NCBI GenBank assembly: GCA_946480845.1
Contig: CAMLLJ010000089.1
Coordinates: forward strand, 1 to 10,798
DNA from: an uncultured Gemmatimonadota bacterium
Lineage (GTDB): Bacteria; Gemmatimonadota; Gemmatimonadetes; Gemmatimonadales; GWC2-71-9
Length of the DNA: 10,798 nt
Direction: 5' to 3'
Shown here: positions 1 through 7,671 of the stretch, one piece after another
Position numbering within the stretch: the stretch's first letter is position 1
Layout of the letters: the number at the start of each line of letters is the position of its first letter
The notes under the pieces: model-generated
What the model was told of the DNA's origin: nothing
What the model saw: the letters and a program-made list of their open reading frames with translations, nothing else
The model's database searches: none
Position numbers and translations under genes: made by a program

Positions 1-1405
<1,405 letters not shown>

Positions 1406-1640
1406 GCGTTCCGGTTCCTATCAGCGAAAAAGCGGGGCGACCGAGCCTCCCCGAAAGGGAGTGGTGTCGCTCCGCGCGCATCCGGGCCTTCGCCCTGGAT
1501 GAGGACCTCGGATGGGCCATGGGGCCGACCGGGTCCACGCGATTGTCTGAAGACCAGAGGTGGCCGGGCGCATGCCCGTCACGTGATCCGATGTCTGCTC
1601 TCTAGCGCCGCCGGCTTCCGGGAGCCGAAAGCCTGTAGCC
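1406..1640 (-). promoter_or_regulatory. Long structured 5' leader of fusA
   Basis: If transcription starts about 7 nt after the predicted -10 element, fusA has a leader of roughly 235 nt. Read on the minus strand it contains consecutive hairpins: 1613-1633 (9-bp stem with one G-U pair, CTC loop), 1565-1578 (5 bp, 4-nt loop), 1546-1558 (4 bp), 1479-1501 (CATCC/GGATG plus GGGC/GCCC with one bulge, GAAG loop), and the terminator-like element at 1427-1475. No convincing open reading frame with a ribosome binding site was found in it. The hairpins are seen in the sequence; that the leader is regulatory is inferred. It matches no riboswitch class that I can recognise. Confidence 0.5.
1427..1475 (-). 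terminator. Terminator-like (attenuator candidate) hairpin in the fusA leader
   Basis: On the minus strand GCGGAGCGAC (1475-1466) can pair with GTCGCCCCGC (1441-1432): nine Watson-Crick pairs and one A-C mismatch. Inside is a second stem, CTCCC (1461-1457) with GGGAG (1451-1447). The outer stem is followed directly by TTTTT (1431-1427). This is the layout of an intrinsic terminator, yet it lies 8 nt before the fusA Shine-Dalgarno sequence, so if it works it would attenuate fusA rather than end an operon. The single mismatch and the fairly large inner loop weaken the call. Confidence 0.45.
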
Positions 1641-1645
1641 CCGGA

Positions 1646-1673
1646 AACTTAGCGCGTAATGGACCAAAGTCAA
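1646..1673 (-). promoter_or_regulatory. Predicted fusA promoter
   Basis: On the minus strand TTGACT (1673-1668) is followed, after 16 nt, by TAAGTT (1651-1646), with TTC next, so the downstream box reads TAAGTTTC. The -35 matches the sigma-70 consensus in five of six positions. The -10 is weak by E. coli standards but matches seven of eight positions of the Bacteroidota-type TAnnTTTG element. It starts 28 nt downstream of the rpsG terminator, where an independent promoter for fusA would be expected. Confidence 0.5.
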
Positions 1674-1700
1674 CAGGGGGGACCGGTAGGACGTCAGACG

Positions 1701-1732
1701 GCGGAAAAGAAAGGGCGCGCCGCGGCGCGCCC
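1701..1732 (-). terminator. Rho-independent terminator after rpsL-rpsG
   Basis: Positions 1713-1732 are a perfect 20-nt inverted repeat (8-bp GC-only stem, CGCG loop). On the minus strand it is followed directly by TTTCTTTTCC (1712-1703). It begins 40 nt after the rpsG stop codon. The U-rich tail exists only in the minus direction, so it should end the rpsL-rpsG transcript and separate it from fusA. Confidence 0.85.
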
Positions 1733-1772
1733 CTGGTCCTTCCCTGACCTGCCCCGCGTCAGGCTGCCCCGG

Positions 1773-2243
1773 CTACCAGCGGTAGTGCGCGAAGGCCCGG
1801 TTGGCCTCGGCCATCCGGTGGGTGTCTTCCTTCTTCTTGACCGTGTTCCCCTCGCCCTTGGACGCCAGGATCAGCTCGGCGGCCAGGCGCTCGGACATGG
1901 TCTTCTCGTTCCGGGCCCGGGCAAAGGAGATGAGCCAGCGCATGGCCAGGGCCGCCCGGCGCTCGGGGCGCACCTCGACCGGCACCTGGAGGGAGGCGCC
2001 GCCCACCCGGCGGCTCTTCACCTCGACGGTGGGCTTGGCGTTGTTGACCGCCTGCTTGAAGACCGCAACCCCGGGCTGCCCGGTGCGCTCCTCGATCAGG
2101 TCCATCGCGTCGTAGAAGATCCCCTCGGCGAGGGACTTCTTGCCCTCGTACATGAGGTTGTTCACGAACTTCGAGACCGTCTGGCTGTCGAAGCGCGGAT
2201 CCGGCGGCACCGGGCGCTTCACGGCCTTGTTCCGGCGGCTCAC
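1773..2243 (-). CDS. rpsG: 30S ribosomal protein S7
   Basis: S7 is the primary binder of the 16S rRNA 3' major domain in the 30S head and contacts the E site. The product is 156 residues, the usual length, beginning [20 protein letters not shown] and ending AFAHYRW. Conserved S7 stretches are [30 protein letters not shown] and [16 protein letters not shown]. The start is a GTG at 2243, overlapping the rpsL stop by 4 nt (GTGA), with GGGAGG 6 nt upstream (2250-2255). The frame stays open upstream through rpsL, but that part is not protein-like. Because the two genes overlap, the intercistronic S7 target known from the E. coli str operon has no room here. Confidence 0.97.
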   Translation of the reverse strand: MSRRNKAVKRPVPPDPRFDSQTVSKFVNNLMYEGKKSLAEGIFYDAMDLIEERTGQPGVAVFKQAVNNAKPTVEVKSRRVGGASLQVPVEVRPERRAALAMRWLISFARARNEKTMSERLAAELILASKGEGNTVKKKEDTHRMAEANRAFAHYRW

Positions 2244-2644
2244 TTCTTCCCTCCCTTGGCCGGCGCGGCGCCGCCCTTGGGCCGCTTGGCGCCGTACTTG
2301 GACCGGCTGCGGCGGCGGTCGTTGACCCCGGCCGCGTCCAGCGTCCCGCGCACGATGTGGTAGCGCACGCCCGGCAGGTCCTTCACGCGGCCGCCCCGGA
2401 TCAGGACGATCGAGTGCTCCTGCAGGTTGTGCCCCTCGCCCGGGATGTAGGCGGTCACCTCGAAGCCGTTGGTGAGCCGCACGCGGGCCACCTTCCGGAG
2501 CGCCGAGTTCGGCTTCTTCGGGGTGGTGGTATAGACGCGCGTGCAGACGCCACGCTTGAGGGGGTTCCCCTTGAGCGCCGGAGCCTTGTCCTTCGCCAGG
2601 ACCGGCTTGCGGCCGTGGCGGATGAGCTGATTGATTGTCGGCAT
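2240..2644 (-). CDS. rpsL: 30S ribosomal protein S12
   Basis: S12 sits at the decoding centre of the 30S subunit and affects tRNA selection accuracy. The product is 134 residues, beginning [14 protein letters not shown], with the conserved [13 protein letters not shown] and [14 protein letters not shown] segments. The lysines where streptomycin-resistance substitutions usually occur (in PKKPNS and GRVKDLPG) are wild type, and the aspartate in VKDLPG that is methylthiolated in many bacteria is present. The C-terminal tail after KYGAKRPK is a short Gly/Ala/Lys extension compared with E. coli. The ATG is fixed by the family N-terminus. The only purine-rich stretch upstream, AGGG, ends just 2 nt before the ATG, closer than a normal ribosome binding site. 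rpsL is the first gene of a two-gene operon with rpsG. Confidence 0.98.
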   Translation of the reverse strand: MPTINQLIRHGRKPVLAKDKAPALKGNPLKRGVCTRVYTTTPKKPNSALRKVARVRLTNGFEVTAYIPGEGHNLQEHSIVLIRGGRVKDLPGVRYHIVRGTLDAAGVNDRRRSRSKYGAKRPKGGAAPAKGGKK

Positions 2645-2696
2645 ATCCCTGCTTGATCGCGTGCGAACGACGCCCCCTGATTCCGGGGCAGAACGG

Positions 2697-2727
2697 CAAA
2701 ACTAGCGGGGAACCGGGGTTAGGTCAA
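2697..2727 (-). promoter_or_regulatory. Predicted rpsL-rpsG promoter
   Basis: On the minus strand TTGACC (2727-2722), a 17-nt spacer and TAGTTT (2704-2699) form a sigma-70-like promoter about 55 nt upstream of the rpsL ATG. The downstream box extended by two bases is TAGTTTTG, a full match to the Bacteroidota-type TAnnTTTG. The two predicted ribosomal-cluster promoters in the window share this architecture, which raises confidence in both. Confidence 0.6.
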
Positions 2728-2730
2728 CCC
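2716..2730. promoter_or_regulatory. Dyad overlapping the rpsL -35 (possible operator)
   Basis: GGGTT (2716-2720), a 5-nt centre and AACCC (2726-2730) form an inverted repeat that covers the -35 hexamer of the rpsL promoter. It lies in the 199-nt region between the divergent rpsL and lemA genes. A regulator bound here could affect rpsL and perhaps lemA. A 5+5 dyad can occur by chance in GC-rich DNA, and no regulator is encoded in the window. Confidence 0.25.
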
Positions 2731-2843
2731 GGGGGCAGGATTACGCCGAACGCCCCGATCCCCCAGATTCAGGGCATCCGTCCCACCCCTCGATCCGAGC
2801 CACCCGCGCGCCTGCGCGGCCGACCCCGACCGGAGTCCGGCCC

Positions 2844-3392
2844 ATGCTCCTGGCCCTGTCCCTCGTCGTCCTGCTGGCCGCGGCGTTCCTGGTGATCACC
2901 TGGAACGGCCTGACCCGGCTCCGGCAGCTCGCCCGGAACGCCTGGGCGGACATCGACGTCCAGCTCCGCCGCCGCCACGACCTGGTGCCCAACCTGGTGC
3001 GCGTCGTCGAGGGGCATGCGGGGTATGAGCGCGGGACGGTCGAAGCGGTCGTCGCGGCCCGCGGGCGGGCGCTTGCGGCCTCCGGTCCGGCTGCGGCAGC
3101 CGTCGCAGAATCGGCGCTCTCGGGACAGGTCGGCCGCCTCCTGGCGATCGCCGAGGCGTATCCAGACCTCAAGGCGGGCAGCAGCTTCCTCGAGCTGCAG
3201 CGGTCGCTGGTGGACATCGAGGACCACCTCCAGAACGCGCGACGCTACTACAACGCCGTCGTGCGCGACCTCAATACCAGGATCGAGCAGTTCCCCGCCA
3301 ACCTGATCGCCGGTCCGCTCGGGTTCCACCGCGAGGAGTTCTTCGGGCTCGCGGACGCGTCCGAAGCCGCGGTGCCGGAGGTGCAGCCGTGA
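2844..3392 (+). CDS. lemA: LemA family protein
   Basis: LemA proteins are membrane-anchored helical-bundle proteins of unclear biochemical role, often encoded next to DUF2207/YciQ or TPM-domain proteins. The product is 182 residues, the family's usual size. It has one N-terminal membrane helix (about 1-20). The family signature AWADIDVQLRRRHDLVPNLV lies at about 33-52, AEAYPDLKAG at about 103-112, and YYNAVVRDLN plus FPANLIA at about 135-156. Nearly all of the protein should lie outside the membrane, probably in the periplasm. The ATG at 2844 has GGAG 8 nt upstream (2832-2835). That site sits in a small CCGG/CCGG dyad (2830-2840), which could weaken initiation, and a 6-bp hairpin lies just before it (2804-2819). 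It is the first gene of a five-gene overlapping operon; no clear promoter was found in the 199-nt gap upstream. Confidence 0.95.
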   Translation: MLLALSLVVLLAAAFLVITWNGLTRLRQLARNAWADIDVQLRRRHDLVPNLVRVVEGHAGYERGTVEAVVAARGRALAASGPAAAAVAESALSGQVGRLLAIAEAYPDLKAGSSFLELQRSLVDIEDHLQNARRYYNAVVRDLNTRIEQFPANLIAGPLGFHREEFFGLADASEAAVPEVQP

Positions 3393-5128
3393 GGCCCCTG
3401 CCCCGTGCGCATCGCGCGCTCCCGCTGTACCTGCTTCCCCTGTTCCTGTTGGCCGCACCGGCGGCGCTCCCTGCCCAGCGCTCGCTCGAGATCCGGCGCT
3501 TCGACGCCCTGATCGCCGTGGACCCCGATGCCAGCATCGACGTCACCGAGACCATCGAGGTTCGCTTCAACGGGAAGTGGAACGGCCTCTACCGCAAGGT
3601 CCCGGTGAAGTACCGCACGCCGCAGGGGTTCAACTGGTCCATCCGGCTCGAGCTGGTCTCGGCCACCGACGACCAGGGCAACGCGCTCCGCACCGAGACC
3701 TCGCGCGAGTCGCACTACGTGCAGTACAAGGTCTGGGTCCCCGGCGCCGAGGACGCCACCCGCACCATCGCGCTCCGCTACCGCGCCCGGAACGCCCTGC
3801 GCTTCTTCGAGGAGCACGACGAGCTCTACTGGAACGTGACCGGCGATGAGTGGGACGTCCCGCTCGGGATGGTCACGGCCGCCATCACGCTGCCAGCGGG
3901 CGCGACCGGCGTCCGCGCCACCGCCTTCAACGGCGTACAGGGCGCCACGCTGCGCGAGGCGGAGCTGACCGAGTCGGCATCGGGCATCGCCATGCGCATG
4001 CCGCGTCCGCTCGAGTTCCGCGAGGGCGTCACCGCCGTGGTCGGCTGGGACAAGGGGTTCGTGCGGGAGCCGACGCGGCTGGACCGCGCCGGCGGCTTCC
4101 TCGCCTCCAACTGGCCGCTCGCGATCCCGTTCGCCGTGCTGGCCACCATGCTCGCCATCTGGCGCCGGCGCGGGCGGGACCCGCGCCAGCGCCCGATCAC
4201 CGTGCAGTACGAGCCGCCCGCCGACCTCACGCCCGCCGAGGCGGGGACGCTCACGGACGAGCGGGTGGACATGCGCGACATCACGGCCACCGTCGTCGAT
4301 CTCGCGGTGCGCGGGTTCCTGCGGATCGAGGAGGTCGAAAAGAAGGAGCTGTTCGGGCTGCTCAGCTCCGAGGACTTCCGCTTCCACCGGCTCCGTCCCG
4401 AGAGCGAGTGGTCCGCGCTCGCGTCGCATGAGCGCCGAATCCTCAAGGGGATCTTCGAGGACGCGGTGGACGACGCCGTCATGCTCTCCGACCTCAAGAA
4501 CGAGTTCTACAAGGAGCTCGACGGCATCCGCTCCGGCGTCATGGACCGGCTCATGAACAAGGGCATGTTCCGGGTCCGGCCCGACCAGACCCGTACGGCA
4601 TGGATCGTGGGCGGCATCATCTTCGGGGTCGTCCTCGCCTTCGGCGGCTCGATGGTGGCGGCGGCCTTCTCGCTCACGCCGGTGCCGTTCCTCATCGCCG
4701 GCGCGCTCAGCGCCGTCATCGTCATGGTCATCGGCTGGCAGATGCCGGCGCGGACCGAGGCCGGCACGCGCATGCTCGAGCAGACCCTTGGCTTCGGCGA
4801 GTTCCTGGAGCGCGTGGACCGGGACCGCTACGAGAACGTGAAGCGGACCCCGGAGATGTTCGAGCGGTTCCTGCCCTATGCCATGGCGTTCGGCGTCGAG
4901 GCGAAATGGGCAAAGGCGTTCAAGGACATCTACGTGCAGCCGCCGAACTGGTATGCGGGCACCCACGCCGGCATGTTCAACGCGACCACCTTCTCCCGGA
5001 GCCTCTCGTCGATGTCCACCCAGACCGCCGGGGCGATGAGCTCCTCACCCCGGTCGTCGAGCGGATCGGGCTTCAGCGGCGGGTCATCCGGGGGCGGCGG
5101 GGGTGGTGGCGGCGGCGGGGGATTCTGA
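3389..5128 (+). CDS. DUF2207 (YciQ-like) membrane protein with poly-glycine tail
   Basis: This is a predicted membrane protein of the DUF2207 family, whose biochemical role is unknown. It is 579 residues. A signal peptide covers about 1-29 (ends ALPAQ), followed by an extracytoplasmic beta-rich DUF2207 domain (about 31-235) containing DVTETIEVRFNGKWNGLYRK, typical of the family. There is a membrane helix at about 240-257, a cytoplasmic domain (about 260-400) with RDITATVVDLAVRGFLRIEE, and two more helices at about 404-426 and 431-450. The C-terminal domain ends in a Ser/Gly-rich tail with eleven consecutive glycines and a final phenylalanine, common in this family. The GTG start at 3389 overlaps the lemA stop by 4 nt and has GGAGG 7 nt upstream (3377-3381). 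The tight coupling supports joint function with LemA at the cell envelope. Confidence 0.93.
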   Translation: MRPLPRAHRALPLYLLPLFLLAAPAALPAQRSLEIRRFDALIAVDPDASIDVTETIEVRFNGKWNGLYRKVPVKYRTPQGFNWSIRLELVSATDDQGNALRTETSRESHYVQYKVWVPGAEDATRTIALRYRARNALRFFEEHDELYWNVTGDEWDVPLGMVTAAITLPAGATGVRATAFNGVQGATLREAELTESASGIAMRMPRPLEFREGVTAVVGWDKGFVREPTRLDRAGGFLASNWPLAIPFAVLATMLAIWRRRGRDPRQRPITVQYEPPADLTPAEAGTLTDERVDMRDITATVVDLAVRGFLRIEEVEKKELFGLLSSEDFRFHRLRPESEWSALASHERRILKGIFEDAVDDAVMLSDLKNEFYKELDGIRSGVMDRLMNKGMFRVRPDQTRTAWIVGGIIFGVVLAFGGSMVAAAFSLTPVPFLIAGALSAVIVMVIGWQMPARTEAGTRMLEQTLGFGEFLERVDRDRYENVKRTPEMFERFLPYAMAFGVEAKWAKAFKDIYVQPPNWYAGTHAGMFNATTFSRSLSSMSTQTAGAMSSSPRSSSGSGFSGGSSGGGGGGGGGGGF

Positions 5129-5880
5129 TGCCTGACCGCATCGTCGCGGTGATCCAGGCACGCTGCGGCTCCGCCCGCCTCCCCGGCAAGGTGCTGCTGC
5201 CGCTCGCCGGCCAGGCGGTGCTCGCGCACGTGGTGCATGCCGTCCGCTCGGCGTCGCTGGTGGACGACGTCATCGTCGCCACGACGGTGTCCTCCGTGGA
5301 CGACGAGCTGGTGGCGCTGGCCCGGCGCCTCGACGTACGCCTGCACCGCGGCCCCGAGCAGGACGTGCTGCAGCGGTTCGTGGACGCGCTTGCCGGCGAT
5401 GCCGCGGACGTCGTGGTCCGGCATGTCGCCGACGCTCCCCTGGTCGATCCGGCCATCATCGACACGGTCATCGGGCACTACCTCAGGGGCGGCTGCGACT
5501 ACGCGGCCAGCATGCTGGAGCGGAGCTGGCCGCGGGGCGTCGAATCGGAGGTCATCTCCCGGGGGGCGCTGGAGCAGTCCGCGCGGGACGGTACCCGGCC
5601 CGAGGACCGCGAGCACGTGACCGTCTACGTGCGCAGCCATCCGGAACGGTTCCGCCTCCGGAACGTCCGCGCCCTCCCCCAGGAGACCTGGCCCGACCTC
5701 CGGCTCACGCTCGACACGGACGCCGACTACCGTCTCCTGCAGGCAGTCTTCGGCGAGCTGCATCAGCCGGGCGGGATCATCAGGATCGGCCGGGTGATCG
5801 ACTGGCTGCGCACGCGTCCCGACCTGGTCGCGCTCAACGCGCACATCGAGCAGAAGCCGGTGCTGGGTCGCGTCCTTTGA
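5128..5880 (+). CDS. SpsF-like cytidylyltransferase family protein
   Basis: The product is 250 residues and resembles the SpsF branch of the acylneuraminate/KDO cytidylyltransferase superfamily (PF02348), whose better-known relatives activate sugar acids with CTP to give CMP-sugars. The N-terminal nucleotide-binding signature is IVAVIQARCGSARLPGKVL (about 5-23), with Cys where Met is usual. The expected (T/A)DCPL metal-site segment reads ADAPL (101-105), keeping Asp102 but replacing Cys. RPEDREHVTVYVRSHPERF (about 157-175) and LRLTLDTDAD (191-200) match the SpsF pattern. The ATG at 5128 overlaps the DUF2207 stop by 1 nt. The next genes encode an oxidoreductase and a short-chain dehydrogenase, a grouping common in surface-glycan loci. 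The exact substrate cannot be read from the sequence, and some SpsF-like proteins have no proven transferase activity. Confidence 0.85.
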   Translation: MPDRIVAVIQARCGSARLPGKVLLPLAGQAVLAHVVHAVRSASLVDDVIVATTVSSVDDELVALARRLDVRLHRGPEQDVLQRFVDALAGDAADVVVRHVADAPLVDPAIIDTVIGHYLRGGCDYAASMLERSWPRGVESEVISRGALEQSARDGTRPEDREHVTVYVRSHPERFRLRNVRALPQETWPDLRLTLDTDADYRLLQAVFGELHQPGGIIRIGRVIDWLRTRPDLVALNAHIEQKPVLGRVL

Positions 5881-6857
5881 CCACCTCCCCCGACCACGTA
5901 CTCATCTGCGGCCTGGGCTCCATCGGGCGCCGCCACCTCCGCCACTTCCGGGCCGCGGGCGTCGGCCGGATCGACGCGTACCGCACCGGGCGCTCGACGC
6001 TCGCCGACGACGGGCAGCCGGCGCCCGATCGGGTGTTCCACTCGCTACCCGATGCACTGGCCGAGCGGCCGTCCGCGGTGGTGGTGACCAACCCGACGGC
6101 GCTGCACGTGCCCACGGCGCTCGAGGCCGTGCGCGCCGGGTGCGACGTGCTGATCGAGAAGCCGCTGTCGCACGAGCTCGAGGGGTGCGACCTGCTCATC
6201 GCCGAGGTCCGGCGCCTGGACCGGGTGGGCGCGGTGGCCAACAACCTGCGCTTTCATCCGACGCTCGCCCTGATGCGCGAGTGGGCGGCGGGCGCGGGGC
6301 CACTCGGCGCGCCAGTGGCGGCGCGCGCCCACTTCGGCGCCTACCTGCCCGCCTGGCATCCGTGGGAGGACTACCGGACCTCCTACGCCGCGCGCGCCGA
6401 CCTGGGCGGCGGCGCGGCGCTCACCAGCATCCACGAGACCGACTACTGCACCTGGCTCTTCGGCACGGTGCGGCGGGCCGCCGGCATGCAGGCGGGCGCG
6501 CACCCGCTGGGCACCAACGTCGATGAGGTCTCGGCGCTCCTGCTGGCGCACGAGTCGGGGGTGCTTTCCACGATCACGCTAAGCCTGGCCCAGCGGCCGC
6601 CGTCACGCACGCTGGAGATCGTCTTCGAGCGCGGGCGCGTCGAATGCGACCTGGCCGCGGCAACCTGGCGCGCCTGGGACCATGACGGCCGCGCCAGCTC
6701 GGGCGGGCCGCCGGCCGGGTTCGACATCGACCACACCTACCGACTGCAGGCCGAGGCATTCCTGCGCGCCGTCCGGCGGGAGGCGCCGGTGACGGTGTCG
6801 CTCGAGGAAGGCCGCGCCGCCGTCCGGGCGGCACTCACCGTCAAGGAGACCGAATGA
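5877..6857 (+). CDS. Gfo/Idh/MocA family oxidoreductase
   Basis: These are NAD(P)-dependent oxidoreductases that mostly act on sugars, sugar nucleotides or inositols. The product is 326 residues, usual length. The Rossmann fold begins HVLICGLGSIGRRHLRHF (about 7-24), followed by the family's EKP motif (94-96, in VLIEKPLSHE). The C-terminal domain has GGGAALTSIHETDYCTWLFG (about 177-196), where His186 and Asp189 occupy the usual active-site HxxD positions. The chosen start is TTG at 5877, overlapping the preceding stop by 4 nt (TTGA). There is no strong ribosome binding site, so translation is probably coupled to the upstream gene, and the Rossmann motif so near the N-terminus leaves no better start. 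It probably oxidises or reduces an intermediate in the same nucleotide-sugar pathway as its neighbours (inference). Confidence 0.9.
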   Translation: MTTSPDHVLICGLGSIGRRHLRHFRAAGVGRIDAYRTGRSTLADDGQPAPDRVFHSLPDALAERPSAVVVTNPTALHVPTALEAVRAGCDVLIEKPLSHELEGCDLLIAEVRRLDRVGAVANNLRFHPTLALMREWAAGAGPLGAPVAARAHFGAYLPAWHPWEDYRTSYAARADLGGGAALTSIHETDYCTWLFGTVRRAAGMQAGAHPLGTNVDEVSALLLAHESGVLSTITLSLAQRPPSRTLEIVFERGRVECDLAAATWRAWDHDGRASSGGPPAGFDIDHTYRLQAEAFLRAVRREAPVTVSLEEGRAAVRAALTVKETE

Positions 6858-7639
6858 AAGGCGTTGACCCCGTCTTCGATGTCGAGAACCGTGTGGCAGT
6901 GATCACCGGGGCCTGCGGCCTGATCGGCCGCGAGCTGGTGGGCGCCCTGCACGCGCGCGGCGCGCAGGTGGTGGTGGTGGATATCGAGGCGTCGGCACCC
7001 GAGGCCTACGCCGCATCGGTCGGCGCAGGCGTCGCCGGTGTCGCCTGCGACGTGGCCGACGCCGGGTCGGTCGCGCGCCTCCGGGACCTGGTGCTCGACC
7101 GGCACGGCCGGGTGGACATCCTGATCAACGCCCATGCGGCCCGGCCGCACGGCTTCGCCACGGCCGTTGCGGAGGACTTCCCGGAGGAGCTCTGGGACGT
7201 GCTGATGGACGTGAACCTGAAGGGGACGTTCCTGATGTGCCGGGACTTCGGCGCCTCGATGCTGGAGCGCGGCAAGGGGAGCATCGTCAACTTCTCGTCC
7301 ACGTACGGCGTCGTCTCGTCCAACCCCGACCTCTACACCGGGAACAGCCTGGGCAATCCGGTGGCGTACAGCGTGAGCAAGAGCGGGGTGATCATGCTCA
7401 CCCGCTACCTCGGCGCCTACTGGTCCGGCCGGGGCGTGCGGGTCAACTGCGTGACCCCGCACGGCGTGTCGAACCGGCACGAGCCGGCGTTCATCGAGCG
7501 CTTCTGCGCCAAGTCGCCGATGCGCCGGCTGATGGAGCCGCACGAGATCGTCGGGCCGGTCCTGTACCTGGCATCCGACGCATCGTCGTACGCCACCGGG
7601 TCGAACCTCATGGTGGATGGGGGCTGGACCGCCTGGTAG
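6854..7639 (+). CDS. Short-chain dehydrogenase/reductase, PtmA-like
   Basis: This is an NAD(P)(H)-dependent oxidoreductase of the classical SDR family, 261 residues. The cofactor-binding TGACGLIG is at 18-25; Asp43 at the end of the second strand suggests NAD(H) preference; D66 lies in CDV. The usual NNAG is replaced by INAHA (91-95). The catalytic set is present: Asn121, the Ser148/149 pair in NFSSTYG, Tyr172 and Lys176 (YSVSK). The stretch STYGVVSSNPDLYTGNSLG and the PVAYSVSKSGVI segment recall the SDRs of nonulosonic-acid and flagellin-glycosylation loci (PtmA type); this resemblance is from memory, not a search. The ATG at 6854 overlaps the previous stop by 4 nt, with AAGGAG 5 nt upstream (6843-6848). 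It is the last gene of the plus-strand operon. Confidence 0.9.
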   Translation: MKGVDPVFDVENRVAVITGACGLIGRELVGALHARGAQVVVVDIEASAPEAYAASVGAGVAGVACDVADAGSVARLRDLVLDRHGRVDILINAHAARPHGFATAVAEDFPEELWDVLMDVNLKGTFLMCRDFGASMLERGKGSIVNFSSTYGVVSSNPDLYTGNSLGNPVAYSVSKSGVIMLTRYLGAYWSGRGVRVNCVTPHGVSNRHEPAFIERFCAKSPMRRLMEPHEIVGPVLYLASDASSYATGSNLMVDGGWTAW

Positions 7640-7653
7640 CGGGCCGTTCCCGC
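7639..7653. terminator. Small hairpin between the convergent operons
   Basis: GCGGG (7639-7643), a 5-nt loop and CCCGC (7649-7653) form a hairpin in the 32-nt gap between the convergent SDR gene and the propeller lipoprotein gene. No U-tract follows on either strand, so it is a weak candidate for an end signal. No other terminator is visible there. Confidence 0.25.
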
Positions 7654-7671
7654 CTCGCCCCAGCGCGGCTC

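Noticed and set aside
1773..2699. 308-residue reading of the rpsG frame
   Set aside because: Residues upstream of the GTG at 2243 are rpsL read out of frame; S7 has its normal length and a ribosome binding site at 2243.
2645..2843. Plus-strand promoter for lemA
   Set aside because: No pair of -35/-10 boxes with proper spacing stood out on the plus strand; reported as not found instead of forcing a weak match.
3248..4966. Long minus-strand frame opposite the DUF2207 gene
   Set aside because: Antisense shadow; the plus strand encodes a clear signal peptide, DUF2207 domain and membrane helices there.
5090..5125. G-rich tract at the end of the DUF2207 gene as a possible phase-variable repeat
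   Set aside because: It encodes a poly-glycine tail typical of the family, and the frame runs intact to the stop; the tract is interrupted and not a clean homopolymer.
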